From positions 1-21,743 of IMG/VR virus record IMGVR_UViG_3300037427_002846: a stretch of 21,743 bases of DNA. One strand, written 5' to 3'. This DNA comes from a virus. The position numbers were made by a program, and so were the translations under genes. Positions 1 through 13,000 of this stretch are shown here, in pieces. Numbering within the stretch: position 1 is the first letter of the stretch; each line of letters begins with the position of its first letter. The notes under the pieces are model-generated. The model did not search any database. It was not told the DNA's origin and saw only the letters and a program-made list of their open reading frames with translations.

Positions 1-1057
1 CTCCAGTTAAAAGTGCTGTTGAACCATATTGTTGAGGATTACATACCACACCAACTCTTGCTATATCGTTACCAGTTATAAAATCAGGATTTTCATTATC
101 ATTTTCAATTCTAGAATATAGTAAAACGTTATATGCACCTAACTCTCTGTAAATATTATACCCATGACCACCTTGGGGTGGAATAATAACATCAAATAAA
201 GGTCTAGTGCTTCCAGTAGGAACAGAACCAGCTTCTAAATCAACACTACCAAAAGTATATCCAGACCCTTGTTTAGAAATAACTATAGTATCAACTTGCT
301 GATCATTAGTGGTTGTAATAGTACATTCTGCCCCCGATCCATCCCCTTTAATAGGAACATTACGATATTCAGTACCACCTACAGGACCAATACTTACTCC
401 CCTATTAGTAACCGTTACTATTTTAATTGATCCATCTACTGAATTGTCTCTTACTGCCGCATTAACATTACTTGTTTCCCAATCTGCAGGAACAGGCATA
501 AAGTCTGTAGAATCAAACTTTACAATATCAGATGGTTTAATTGTATAAAGATATTTCCAAATATAATTATCACCACTACTTCCAGCAGATCTTGGTTCTA
601 GATCAGTAAATGTCGGTTCATCTAAAGATGGTCTACCATTAGGATTATCAGGATCTGTACCATTTTGAAGACATTCATAAACTCTATAATCACTGTTTAT
701 AACGTAATATGTTGCATTATATAAATTTGTTGCACCTGAGACTGGAGCAGTATTTGTTCTGCTATAATCTCCCCGATACATGTCGTAAGTAGTACCAGAC
801 GACCACACCCTTTTCATAGCAACTTGTTTTGCATCTGCAGAATTTATTTTCTTCAACGCAATCATATTATCCCAATAGTCAGTTTCTTCTGAAAAACTAT
901 CTTTGGGGGAGGGTGGAGTTGTATTCCAATCAGTTGCAATATCAGTAGGATTTGTTAATCCAACAAAAGAATAATAAGCATTAGTACTAGAAGTTACTCC
1001 AGCAATAAAATTCTTCGCATTCAATATTCTAATCTGATCAGTTATTATAGCAGCCAT
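1..1057 (-). CDS. 8: Baseplate wedge subunit gp8 (T4-like), 3' part cut by window edge
   Basis: The open frame starts at ATG 1055-1057 and stays open to the left edge, giving at least 352 codons, so the C-terminus is missing. T4 gp8 is 334 aa, so most of the protein should be present. The translation begins MAAIITDQIRILNAKNF and continues with a YYSFVG segment, a DYWDNMIALKKI segment and WSSGTTYDMYRGDYSRTN. I recognise this pattern from cyanomyovirus gp8 proteins. Further on come the glycine-rich segments GGTEYRNVPIKGDGSGAEC and KQGSGYTFGSVDLEAGSV. In T4, gp8 is a dimeric wedge subunit that binds gp6, gp7 and gp10. The position directly after gp6 and the giant gp7-position gene matches T4 order. 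A late promoter motif lies just upstream, and no strong Shine-Dalgarno site is visible. Family assignment is confident; the exact end is unknown. Confidence 0.92.
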   Translation of the reverse strand, partial: MAAIITDQIRILNAKNFIAGVTSSTNAYYSFVGLTNPTDIATDWNTTPPSPKDSFSEETDYWDNMIALKKINSADAKQVAMKRVWSSGTTYDMYRGDYSRTNTAPVSGATNLYNATYYVINSDYRVYECLQNGTDPDNPNGRPSLDEPTFTDLEPRSAGSSGDNYIWKYLYTIKPSDIVKFDSTDFMPVPADWETSNVNAAVRDNSVDGSIKIVTVTNRGVSIGPVGGTEYRNVPIKGDGSGAECTITTTNDQQVDTIVISKQGSGYTFGSVDLEAGSVPTGSTRPLFDVIIPPQGGHGYNIYRELGAYNVLLYSRIENDNENPDFITGNDIARVGVVCNPQQYGSTALLTG

Positions 1058-1076
1058 TTGGACAGAGATTTTTCTT

Positions 1077-1084
1077 TATTTATT
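1077..1084 (-). promoter_or_regulatory. T4-type late promoter motif for gp8
   Basis: The minus strand reads AATAAATA, one base off the T4 late consensus TATAAATA. It lies in the short gap between the stop of the giant gene (1095-1097) and the gp8 start. The larger string TTAATAAATAAA is shared exactly with the site upstream of gp25. Distance to the start codon is 19 nt, so the leader would be very short. T4 late promoters are read by host polymerase carrying gp55 and gp33; that this applies here is inferred. Confidence 0.6.
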
Positions 1085-1094
1085 AATGATTTGA

Positions 1095-4000
1095 TCAAGG
1101 AGTTCTATAATCCTTATATTTAAGTGATTCAGATCTTCTTACTACTGTAGAAGTAGAAATTCCACCTGTTCCACCTAAAGTATATGCGTTATAAGCAATA
1201 CTTTCAGATCTTGAGGTTAAATTAATTTTACCCCAACTATATGCTCCAAAATAATTACCAGTTTGGATTCCAGCACCACTAAAGGATGGCCATTGTCCAC
1301 TCCAAGTATTGAAGTTGGTAACTTTCACAAACACCCTATTAAGATGAGTTGTGCCTATTCCAACACCCGTAGTTCCAACTCCAGTAGGAGATTGAACTAT
1401 TTCAAAATTGTTAACTTCATAAACGTTATTTAGGAACTGAGTTCCTACTCCAATAACAGCACCACCTGTGTCCACAGAATTTATTGATGTAGTTGCACTA
1501 CCAACTGTAGAGTTGTTAACAACGAAGAAGTCACCTGTAGATATTCCACTAATAGTAACTGCAGTTCCAGCAATACTAGAATCCCTTAGATCTGATGTGA
1601 GAGGAATATGTAAATCAAATATCAACTGATAATTGGTTGAACCAGCTCCTATTGTAGTAGTACCAAATCCAACTATAATACCAGAGTCACCTTGATAGTA
1701 GTCAACCTTATTTTCCTCTTCAGATATTGTTGGAGGACTTATAAGAACTGCTGGTGGATTAGATGATGTATATCCAGCACCAACACTTGTAATTGCAATA
1801 CCAGTTATAGTACCAGCAGAACCAATTATAGGAGTTCCAAAAGCAGTAGTAGATGTTGAACCAATACCCACTTCCTTTCCACCTAATGATGTTGTAGCAA
1901 AACTAACCATAGCAGTACTATAACCAACACCACCAGTTGAAATAGCAACAGAAGAAATTGTTCCAAGACCAGATACTATTGCAGTACCAGCAGCACCAAT
2001 CTTATCCTCTTGAGAAGCAAACTTAACTTTCTTTTGGAAAGTAAAATCACTGTCTACTAATAATTCAGGAAGTTGATTAACTTCATCCTGTGGGTCAAAG
2101 TATGGTCTTGCATTTTCAACATAGATGACTGTTGATCCTATTCCAACGGATTTGATAATAGGTGAATAAGGATTGATAACAGGTTCATAGAGTTCTCTAT
2201 CTTTACCTACACCTTTTTCATTAATAATCTTATCTTCAGTTTGTCTACACCAATTAATTGGTCTTTCTAAAGATGAATCACTACTATTACCTGGACCGTA
2301 ATATGGTGGAGTAGAAACACGATCTGTAGAATCTACACTAATAGGAACTCTAGCAACTTCTTGCAACCAATTATCTTGAGATATTAAACGTCCAATAGTT
2401 AAGTCATCACCTGGTTTGACAGTCTCTATAATCTTTCTTTCAACAACGTCTTGACCACCAGTTCCCTTATAAAAAATAATTTCAATTGTATCACCTATCT
2501 TAGGTGCTTCAGTAAATGTGATTACACTACCACCAGGGAATTTGTATCCTTTACCAGGAACTTGAGGGATGTTATTAACAAATACTAAAAGTACATCTTG
2601 AACATCAATCTTCGATCCTTTCTTAGCAACAATTGAAATAGAGGCATTATTAAGTGTCAATTCAAAATTAGTTTTACTTCCATCAATATATCTTTCAATA
2701 TTATCAAGAACTTCCAATTGACCAACAGACCATCCAGTAAACTCATCACTAAAGATTCTTTCAATATCAACTACAAACTCTGTGAAAGTTTTGCTTGGAT
2801 CAGTTGGAATACCTGTAGTACCACCAATAGGAACAGTTAGTTTCTCAAGGTTAGCATATCCACTACCAGTATTTTGAATAGTGAAACTAATAACACTAGA
2901 ACCTTGACCAACAACCACATCGATTGTAGCATTTGTTCCAATTCCAGCAGATGTATCACTATATTCTAAAGGAATATTACTATAAGATAATGGATCATCA
3001 AAGACTACTTTATTAAATCCATTTACCACACCACCTCTAGCATATAGATGATTTCTAGTAGATATTCCAGTTTGAGTTTCAAATGTCTTACTATTAACAA
3101 CACGTAAGATTTCACTTCCATTTGCAGCAACATCAAACTTACTATCTGAATTGTTATTCAATCTAGGAGCTAAGATTGCAGATTGAACGGAACCAAATCC
3201 AACATAGAAAGTAGGAACGGTGGAAACACCAATATTACATTCAAAGGTTGTTGTTCCTACACCAACAGCACTAACTGTTGTTCCTGTATAGTAAGGATCA
3301 GGTTTTCTAGGATATCTGTGGACAGTTGCATAACTATCTCTTGAACATCTAAAGTATAGAGATTCAGTTTTTATTCCAATACTTTGTCCTGTAAGGAGAC
3401 TATGACCAGCACCAACACTTACTGTTAATATTCCAACAGAAGCATTATATACAGCAGTAGAAATACTATAATTAGCAGTCTTAGATGTACCAACATTAAT
3501 AGTAATGGTATTAGCAGTTTTGGAATCAATATTAATAGCAGTACTAAATCCTGGATCAGTATATCTTGGATAAGTATGAATTGTTGCATAATCATCCATT
3601 TCACATCTAAACTTCAAACTATCTTGCTTTAACCTTACACTAGTATCTGCAGACAATCCATGAGAAGGAATAGTAAGAACTAAGTTTCCATTATCAGCAT
3701 TATAAGTAGCATCTGTAACGTTATGAGTTGCTGTTGCAGAAGTTCCAACATAAACCGTAATAGTATTTTCTGTATATCCTGTAATTGTAGTAGTAACTCC
3801 TGCAATAGGATCTGTTGAACGAGGATATGACTTGTTAGTTGTATAACTATCCATCCCACAAGTGAATACGATAGATCCCGTAGCAATTCCAATAGTATCA
3901 CTATCGGAAAGACCATGAGAAGGGATAGTAAGAACTAAGTTTCCAGTTGTAGCATTATATGTTGCATCAGTAGCAGTTGTAGTACCTATACCAGTTACGG

Positions 4001-7000
4001 AAACACTTCCAACACCAGCACTCACAAATGAATGTGTATATTCACCACCACTAATAACAGCACCATTTACTGAACCCACATACCTGTGAGGATATGAACC
4101 ACCAACAACTACAGCACCTGAAGTAGCAGATACAAACTGATGAGTGAATTGATCACTATTAGCAGCATATCCTACATCAATTGCGATGTCTCCGTCATTA
4201 TGAGTAAGTCCATCTGCAAGTGCTCTTACAAATGTATGAACACCCGTATTAGTGGAAGGTGCTACAGGAAGAACATTAACTCTAAACGTATTTGTAGTTA
4301 CATTAGAAACTGTTATCCATTGTCCAGCAATAGTATCCGATTCTCTAGGATAAGTATGCAAACTTTCATGAGAATCTTTATCACAAGTAAAGGTTAGAGA
4401 ATTAAGTGCAAATTTAACTTTATCTCCATTAGAGAACCCATGACTAGCAGATGTGCAAGTCATAATACCTGTATTGGGATTATATACTGCATCTGATAGT
4501 GTCTTCTTAGCACCATCCTTAGTAATCTTAACTGCAGTATGATATGCGGAATCTTGACCTCTTGGATAGTAATGAGTAGATGCTCCACCATCTAAACCAC
4601 ATGTAAATGCTAGTCCAGTAAAGATAACAACACTCTTCTGACCACTAGTTGATAATCCATGCCCAACAGCAGTCGTAACTGTCATAATACCAGAAACATT
4701 ATCATAGACTGCAGTGTGAATACCAAGTCTAGGTGCATAATCACAAGTGAATGCAATACCAGAAAGTCTTACTTCATCACCTACTGATAATCCATGATCA
4801 GTTTGTGTTGTTATTGTAGAAATACCAGTAACTGAACTATATCCAACATTTGCAACTTTTCTAGGTGAGTAGAAAAGATGATCCATATTGGTAACAGCAA
4901 TTCCTGTAATATTACCAGTAGTAATTTGTGCTGTTCCTATTCCAATTACATTTGTACCAACACGACTTAAAGTTTGTATTCCAACATTAACTGTTTGGAT
5001 ACCTGCTCTATAACCAGAACCAGTATTACCAATACTAATAGATTTAATAGTACCACCAGCAGAAACTGTAACAGTACCACCTGCTGCAACTAAAGGTTGG
5101 TATCCAAATCCTTCACTAGAACCAACAGAAACTATTATTCCACCTCTAGGTAAAGTTCCTACATTTGCATCAGTAGTAGAACTTCCAGTTCCTGTAAAGG
5201 AAATTGTTGTAACACCAACAGTAGCATCTTCTGTAATAGAATATTCGTTAGTAATACCTTGCCCATCTATATTTGGAGTTTGGAAGACATCATTAATAAG
5301 AATAATAGCATTATCAGTAACAATTCCTGAAACATTAGACCCATCTGATTTTAATATAAATTCTGATTCTTGTCCTGTAAATTGGGAAGAAATGCTATCA
5401 AAAATATAATTTCTCCAATATGGTTCATTTGCAGTATCAGGAACACCAGAACGCATAAATGTTCTTCCTTCAAAACTAGATCCAGTTGCAATTCCTACCC
5501 AATCTCTAGAATCTGGTGGATTGGTAGACGTGCTTAAAGGAACATTACCATAAGGTGCTTCCACAAAGTTTATTGTATTATCAACAATATTATAATTACC
5601 ACCAACTTTGGTAATTAAAGATCCTGTACCATATCCTGCCAAAGTAGTTCCTGCCCAAGATCTACTAACTCTAATAAGATTATCATTTCCAGATACACCT
5701 ATAGAATCAATTCTAATTATTTCATTACCAATTTTAATTAAGTCACCACCAAAGAATGATGTTATTCCAGCAAATTCAATAAGATCATCAGTAGTAAATA
5801 CTTGACCTGCTGTCTGGGTGGTTACTGCAGTAGATACAATAGGAGATTGAAGAATATTATCTAAAGATACAAGAGCTTTTTTATTCTGATTAACGGCATT
5901 AAAACAGTGAGAAGTTCCAATACCTACACTTGTGATATCAACAACCTCTGGGACGGTCTGAAGTGCCTTAGAGACACTCTCTGCAAGCTTAATGGTTTCA
6001 TCATCAACCTTAACTGCATATACTTTACTTGGTAATAAAGTAGTTGTACCAACTCCAGTAAATCCATCAGTAGAAGCAACTCCAATTGCCATTGTATATC
6101 CAGTACCAGGATTTGTATAAACAAGTTCTTCACCAGTAACAAAGAAATGGTTTGGTAAATTAATAGTATTATTAGTAACATCCACTATGTCACTATCCCT
6201 ACCATTAAATGGTTTTCTAAAAATTGGATCACCTTTATGTGATAATCCAAATCCTTTTAATACCGCACTCTCAGTTCCTGCATATTCCCCAAATCCACTT
6301 TCAATAGTTCCATTATTAAAGTCTATCGTATCTTTAGTATCATCCTGTATTCTTATAGCATTCATATACACATTAACTTGTGCATTAATACTTGCTACAG
6401 GAGTAAAGAGTAAAGAAACAGTTCCTGCAGATGATACTTTAGATCCAAAAGTACCAAGTCCACTTGGAGAAACACCAGATGCAACATTACCAAATTCTAC
6501 ATCAAATGTTTCTGTTGATGTCTCCGATATGTAATCAGTAATTGCAGCAAATTCAAACATAGAATAAACTTGATTGGTTGCATCAGTAACTTGAATAACT
6601 CCATAACCTGCTTCATATTCAACTGGCCATGAACCAATAGTATTAATTCCAGGTGAAGAAGAAGAAGTAATTTCGGTTGTTCTTGATTCTATCCTTGCAT
6701 GTTTGAGATCAACTGTACCAATACCAGTATAGGCAGAATCTGCGATACCAACAAGAATTGTATTAATAACACCAGTTGTTCCTATACCAACATTTGAATT
6801 GGCAATAAAATCAACCTTGAGTTCTGTCCCATCAATATAACCACGATAAGTTCCTAAACCACCAATTGATTCTGGAGTATTAACTGTAGTTAATCTTCCA
6901 TATTCCATTATATCAACTTCATCACCATTATGAATAATATTCAACTGATTATATTCATGTTCTGTACCACTAATATCAGGATTGATATTAATAATAACTT

Positions 7001-10000
7001 TTGCAGATCTATAAGTGCTTGCAATACCAACAATCGTTGTTGTTCCTATTCCAGTTCCTATTGTAACACTTTCAGAATCAACTATTGATCTACCAATAAC
7101 AGTACTACCAGTGCTTAATAAATTATCATCTAGATTGTATGAAAGAGTAGCAACAAAATAATCATTAACAGAATATTTGATAGGATAGAAATTTAATTGT
7201 CCTTCACTACCAGAAAGAGCAAAATCAAAATCTCCTTGATCATAAACTGATTCAACTCTTCCATATTGGTTAATATATCCTCGAATATCATCATGAATAA
7301 GGTCAACAATCATCAATTGTCTTTGACCAGTAAATCTCTTATCTCTTACAAATGTAATATACTTTAACGCTCTTCTCTCCGACAAAGTAAATCTATTAAC
7401 AGTATTAAACCTAGTCGCTCTTGGATTGCTATTAAATGTACCACTAAAATCATCAATAGAAACGACTCTATTTCCAACTGATTCAGAATAATCTTCTAGA
7501 ATTCTACTTGTGAAAGTTATTTCTGTAGAGAAAGCATCATCTCCACTAATATCTAAAGCATTTTCAGTTACTAGGTCAAAATCATATACACAATTTAAAT
7601 TACCAATACCATAAAGATCATTTACTACAGAAACATCAGATAATTCTGTTGATAATCCAACTCTAGTGGAAGCCGTTGACTCTAATTGATAATTAGCAAA
7701 TTTCTTAAATCCTAATGTATGATTTAAAGGGGAAACAGATTCATTCCATGTATTATAGTCAATTTTAGAACTTAAAGAATATGAAAGATTTTGATAATAA
7801 TCACTATCCTGAATTCTTTGTATATCTGCGTTAAGGAATCCAGAATCAGTTCCCCATCCCTTTTCAACTCTTGAAGTTGCATCTAATTTAATATAAGAAT
7901 CAAAAGTTTTGATAGATGAAGCAATACCTTGAGTTCCTGAAGATAATCCTTCTAGAACATCATTAATAAAAAATCCTTTAGTACTAGTAACTCTTAAAAT
8001 GCCTGTTAATCCATTCCAACTTTGAACCGTTCCTCTAGTACTACTAATAGAACCAGTAACTACTTCATTCTTAGAAAACTCATTAGGTGTTAATACAACA
8101 TCAAATGTAGGCATAAATTTCTGAGGAACTATCCTTCCAGAAGAATTAACAAAATCAAATGATCCTGCTGATAACCCAGGTGCTAATCCAGTAAAATAAT
8201 TAGATAGATTATATGTAATAGTACCAATTCCTCCATAATTTTGATCAACTGCTGTTATTTCAAAAAGTTTATAATCATAATCTTTAGAATTATATCCCCT
8301 TGCAGTTGTACCTATTCCTACACCTACACCCTCTATGAATACTTTATCCCCAACAGCAATTGGGAAAGTATCGGCAGTGCTAAATCCAACAGATAACTGT
8401 ATTGTTACATCATAGTTTTCTGTATTAAATCCAACAGTTGCGATTCCAATACCATTACTATTTTTATCTGTAATAATAGTAGGTGCTGCATTACTAATAC
8501 CTTTAGTATTCTTTAAAATTTCTACCTTTGGATTTCCTAAAGTATATTTTAAATCAAGATCAAGAATTGGTTTTTCAGTTTTTCCATCTAAAAGAATCAA
8601 ATCTGGTGATGAAATATAACCTCTACCAAAAGAAGTTATTCCAATTGATTCAACAGACATTAAAGCATCTATCTTAATAATTTGAGGTAGAGAAGCATCA
8701 GGTTTTACTGTAATATCTGATGCAAAATCATATCCAATATCTTTAACTTTTACTTTTCTAATATTTCCAACTGAAGTACTCTTTGGTTCAATAATAGCAC
8801 CATCACCAACTTCACTATTAATTGTAGAAATACCAGGAAGACTATAATAATTTCTACCAGGATTGGTTATCTCAAAATCTCCAATTGCACCATAGGCAGT
8901 TGGACTATCAGTTTCATATGATACAAGTGAAGTAGTTCCATAAGAAAGTCTTTCTGGAGATTCTTTTAAAGTATATGAGAACTGATTAGTTGCACCTATT
9001 GTTATTGTCTGTTTACCACTATAATCACTATCAACAAGTTGTACTTCATTTCCAGATAAAACATCAGCATCAACTTTTATTTCTTTTTTAACAAGTGGTA
9101 ATGTGCTTTCAAAAATAGGATCTAAACTATAATATAAAATTTCTGGAATATCGTTAGTAACAGATAATTTTACTTTTGCATCAGTAGATACTCCTGCAGC
9201 TCCATTTCTAGTAACATTAAAGGATGTAGATTGTAGAGATGTTTCCCACCGTTTTGTTAAATTTTCATCAGTATAAAAATTCAAAACAAATGCTGGATAA
9301 TTTGTAGATTGTACAGCATAAGACAAAGAAGAATCGGATAAGTTAAATTCAACTAAAGAGTTTTTATATACTTTTAATGGTGGATTTATTGGATTAATTA
9401 ATCCCCCATCACCAGTGCTAGTGATACCAACCACATTTGGTTTTGATTCTTTTGAGTCAAAACCAGTTGCAGCTAATTTAAATGTATTACTATCAACCTT
9501 TACAATATAATAAATTCCATTATCATCTAAACCACCAGGAGAAGCTGATGCTACTCCTACAGTATGAATAATCTTATCTCCTGTATCATACCCATGATCA
9601 TTAACTGTAATCGCATTAGTTGTAGTATTAACTCCAGATGAGGTATATGATTTTGGATCAATTACCATTCTCCTATTATAATCATTATACTTTACAGTAA
9701 CTGTTGTTGTAAGACCCGAAACAACATTCATGTAAACATTCTCATAATTTAATAGACCATGAGTTTCACCAGTAGAAACTGTTGCACGAGTTCTACGCAT
9801 TTCTCCAGTAATTACATCATAATTAGTCTTAAAGCTATGATAAACACCAGTACCAACTCCAGAGAAGAATACTGTTGTACTACCCCTCTGTGTGCTTGCA
9901 ATACCTACAAAAGTACCTGTACTACCTAAACCTACCTTAACAGTAGATACTCCTACAAGATCATTTGTAATAACTCCAGCATAAAGTGTTTGACCATCTG

Positions 10001-13000
10001 TTAATGTAGATATACCTGTATCAACAGCATCTGATCCATCCCATCTAATATTAAGACCTTCACCTTGATTAGGAGAATATGTTAACTTATCACCAGTTTT
10101 TAATCCATGTTGTGGAATATAAATTGCCTTTGTTTGAATAAATTTTTGAGTTAATCCAATTCCAGGATTACTAAATGCAATTGTAGTTCCAATACCAACT
10201 CCAGATCTTGTACCTAAACCAACTGAATCTACAGGATTAAAATAAATCTGCTGATTAACTCTATATTCATAATCAGAAGTAAAACCAGAATTAACAGTAA
10301 GTCTTCTTGGTTTTTCAAGAATTTCTGAAGTTACAGTATGAGAAACTCCTGTAACTCCATTAGCAGCTCTTAAAACCCTAATTCTTGAAAGAAGAGGTTC
10401 TACATTCAATAGTTTTAATGTTTCTGTTCCAATTCCAAGAATATCATTAGATTGAAGTTTTGATAAATCACCACGAACACTAATATGAGTTACTATTCCT
10501 GTAGCACCATCAGTTCCGATAGCAACAGCAGTAGTTCCTACTCCAGTTACACTAAGTTTTGTAGAGGTAATTCCAGCATTATAAACTCCTCCAATTTCAG
10601 AAGAAGTTGTAGATAATCCAGAAATTTTAATAATATCTCTATTAATCCAATAATGAGGTTCTGCAGAAACAAGACTATAGATTCCTTTTTGGTCTGAAGG
10701 ATATATTTCTACATTTGTTATACTACTAGTGGCAGCACTTACACTACTTACAGATTTACCAAGAAGTCTTGAAACTTTAGCAGCTGCATCATATCCTCTA
10801 GTACCCTCATCATTAAATATTACTTTATCTCCAATTCGATATTTGTTACCACCAGTTTCAATTCCAATACTTTCTAAAACACCTGGTTTAGTTCCCAAAA
10901 CCTCTATGGTTTGATCTAATTTATTAGGTATTGGAAGATAAGGATAATATACAGTATCATCATGAATTAAATTATAAGGGGTTGTATTTCTACACCAGTT
11001 ATACTCACTAATATCATCTAAGTGATAATTATTTTGATTTGAAGAAGATAAAAGGTTAAAATCGTTTGGAGTTGAATAATAATTTTTACCCACCAAATAA
11101 GGAAAAACTGGTAACTTATAAGTATTAAATTGTCCACCTTGTTCAGCACCAGAATCATCAATTGTTGCAAAATAAGCATAAGTACCACTTGGGAATTGTG
11201 GAGTTACACAAAATCTTCCATTATTCTCATCCAGAACAGTTTCATCGTTTACTGCCTTATATGTAAAATCGTTAGTAAAGAATCCAGAAGGGAAAATACT
11301 TAATGGTGGTCTATTTTCTTTAATTGAAGCTTCTTCAACATACCCAGATTTCATCTGAGATACAGTTCCACCTTCGTTCTTAACATATCCATAAGGTCCA
11401 TATATTGGATTACCATCATATGCCCATCCAATAATTGGAGAATGATTATCTGATGGAACTTCTTGCCCATTAACTTTTCTTAAATCTGGTTCACCATATA
11501 AAGATTTACCTTCTTGATTAGTAGCAAAAACAGTTTGTCTTAACTTTCTAGGTGCATACAAATGATTATATTGCAATCCAAAATTACCATCCTTTATGAT
11601 TCCATCATCATCACTAATTTGTTGAGTTTGATAATATTTTTCAAATAAATTAACACTCCATTTTTGAATATTTGAACGAACTTTACAATCTATTCCAGAG
11701 TTAATAACATCAATAGAAGTATTTTCCCTAGTATATCCACCTCCCTCTTGAATTACATTAACACTATCTAAAACATAATTAATAGTCGTTCCTATACCAA
11801 CTGATGATGCATTTCCATTAAGATCAACTATCTTCAATACAGGTGTTGCAACACAACCTACACCATCTCCATTAATTTGTAAGTTTGGGGGAGAATTATA
11901 ATAAGTACCTTTATTTTCTACAATAACTTCAATAATTTTACCATCTACACTTACAACAGGAGTAAGTTGAGCATCAGATCCAGATAATAAAGTTACTTCT
12001 GGTTCTCTATTAAAATTAATAATTTCAGACGCACCATACCCAACACCATTATTTGATAAATGAATAGATGTAATCTCACCTCTGAATAGAGGTTGAACTT
12101 TAAGTTCAAAAGTGTCAGATCCTACAGAATTTATACCAACGTCTCCAGTAATACTTAAACTAATATCTTGATAATTGAAAACATGAGTTCCAACTCCAAT
12201 TGAAGAAAGAGGTCTATGCTGGTTTGTCTTATAATAAAAATCACTAGCAGTAGTTCCTACCCCAACACTTGAAAGTTTGAAATTATTATTATCTACCTTA
12301 GTTACATAAAAATCAGTAGCAGTTGTAAGTCCTGCTATTGGAGTTCCATCACATGTATATGTGACAATTTCTCCAGATTTATAATCATGATTTTCAATTT
12401 TTATAGAATTTGAAGAAGTGTCTATACCTGAAGATACAGCAGTTCTTTTTTTATTTTGATACCCACTTCCACCTGAGATTATATTAATCGATTCAACTAT
12501 TGATTTTTTATCAAAAGATTTTATAAAATGTTTTCCTAATCCCCTAGATGTTAATGTAATTGTATTAATACCTGCAAGAACACCTGCTTCATCTTTATGA
12601 AGTCTTATAGTCGTTCCACCAGTTCCAACAACAGCAGCATAGTAAGTTGAACTTGTGGTAAGTCCACCAACAACTTCTTGATTATCTGTAACATATAAAA
12701 CCTGTTCTGCATTTCTAAATTTATGATAAGTCGTAAATCCAATTGTAGAAGGCAAACTACCAGTTGTTCCCAGACCCACTCTTGGAGAATCAGCATCAAA
12801 TGGAACAGAATGTTCCATTAATTCCATATTTACAGAAACACGAGCACCTGATCCATTACCACCTGTTATTTTTAATGTTGGTGGTGCTTGGTAATCAAAT
12901 CCTGGATCAATAATTCTAATATCCCTTAAAGATCCAGATACAGCAGCATATCCCGTAGCACCTGTTCCAACAGAATCTTTAATATGTAAAAATGGTGGAT

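Noticed and set aside
309-548. Plus-strand 79-codon frame
   Set aside because: Antisense to gp8, which has strong family features across the same bases.
3680-3916. Minus-strand 78-codon frame inside the giant gene
   Set aside because: Lies wholly in another frame of the 4741-codon gene, with Leu- and Ile-rich shadow composition and no start signal.
3220-4860. CRISPR-like array suggested by regular 255-bp spacing
   Set aside because: Repeats are in frame, long and protein-coding, with no short identical repeats separated by unique spacers.
6187-6534. Plus-strand 115-codon frame
   Set aside because: Antisense to the giant gene; Pro/Ser-rich translation typical of a reverse-frame shadow of a Gly/Thr-rich protein, with no promoter found.
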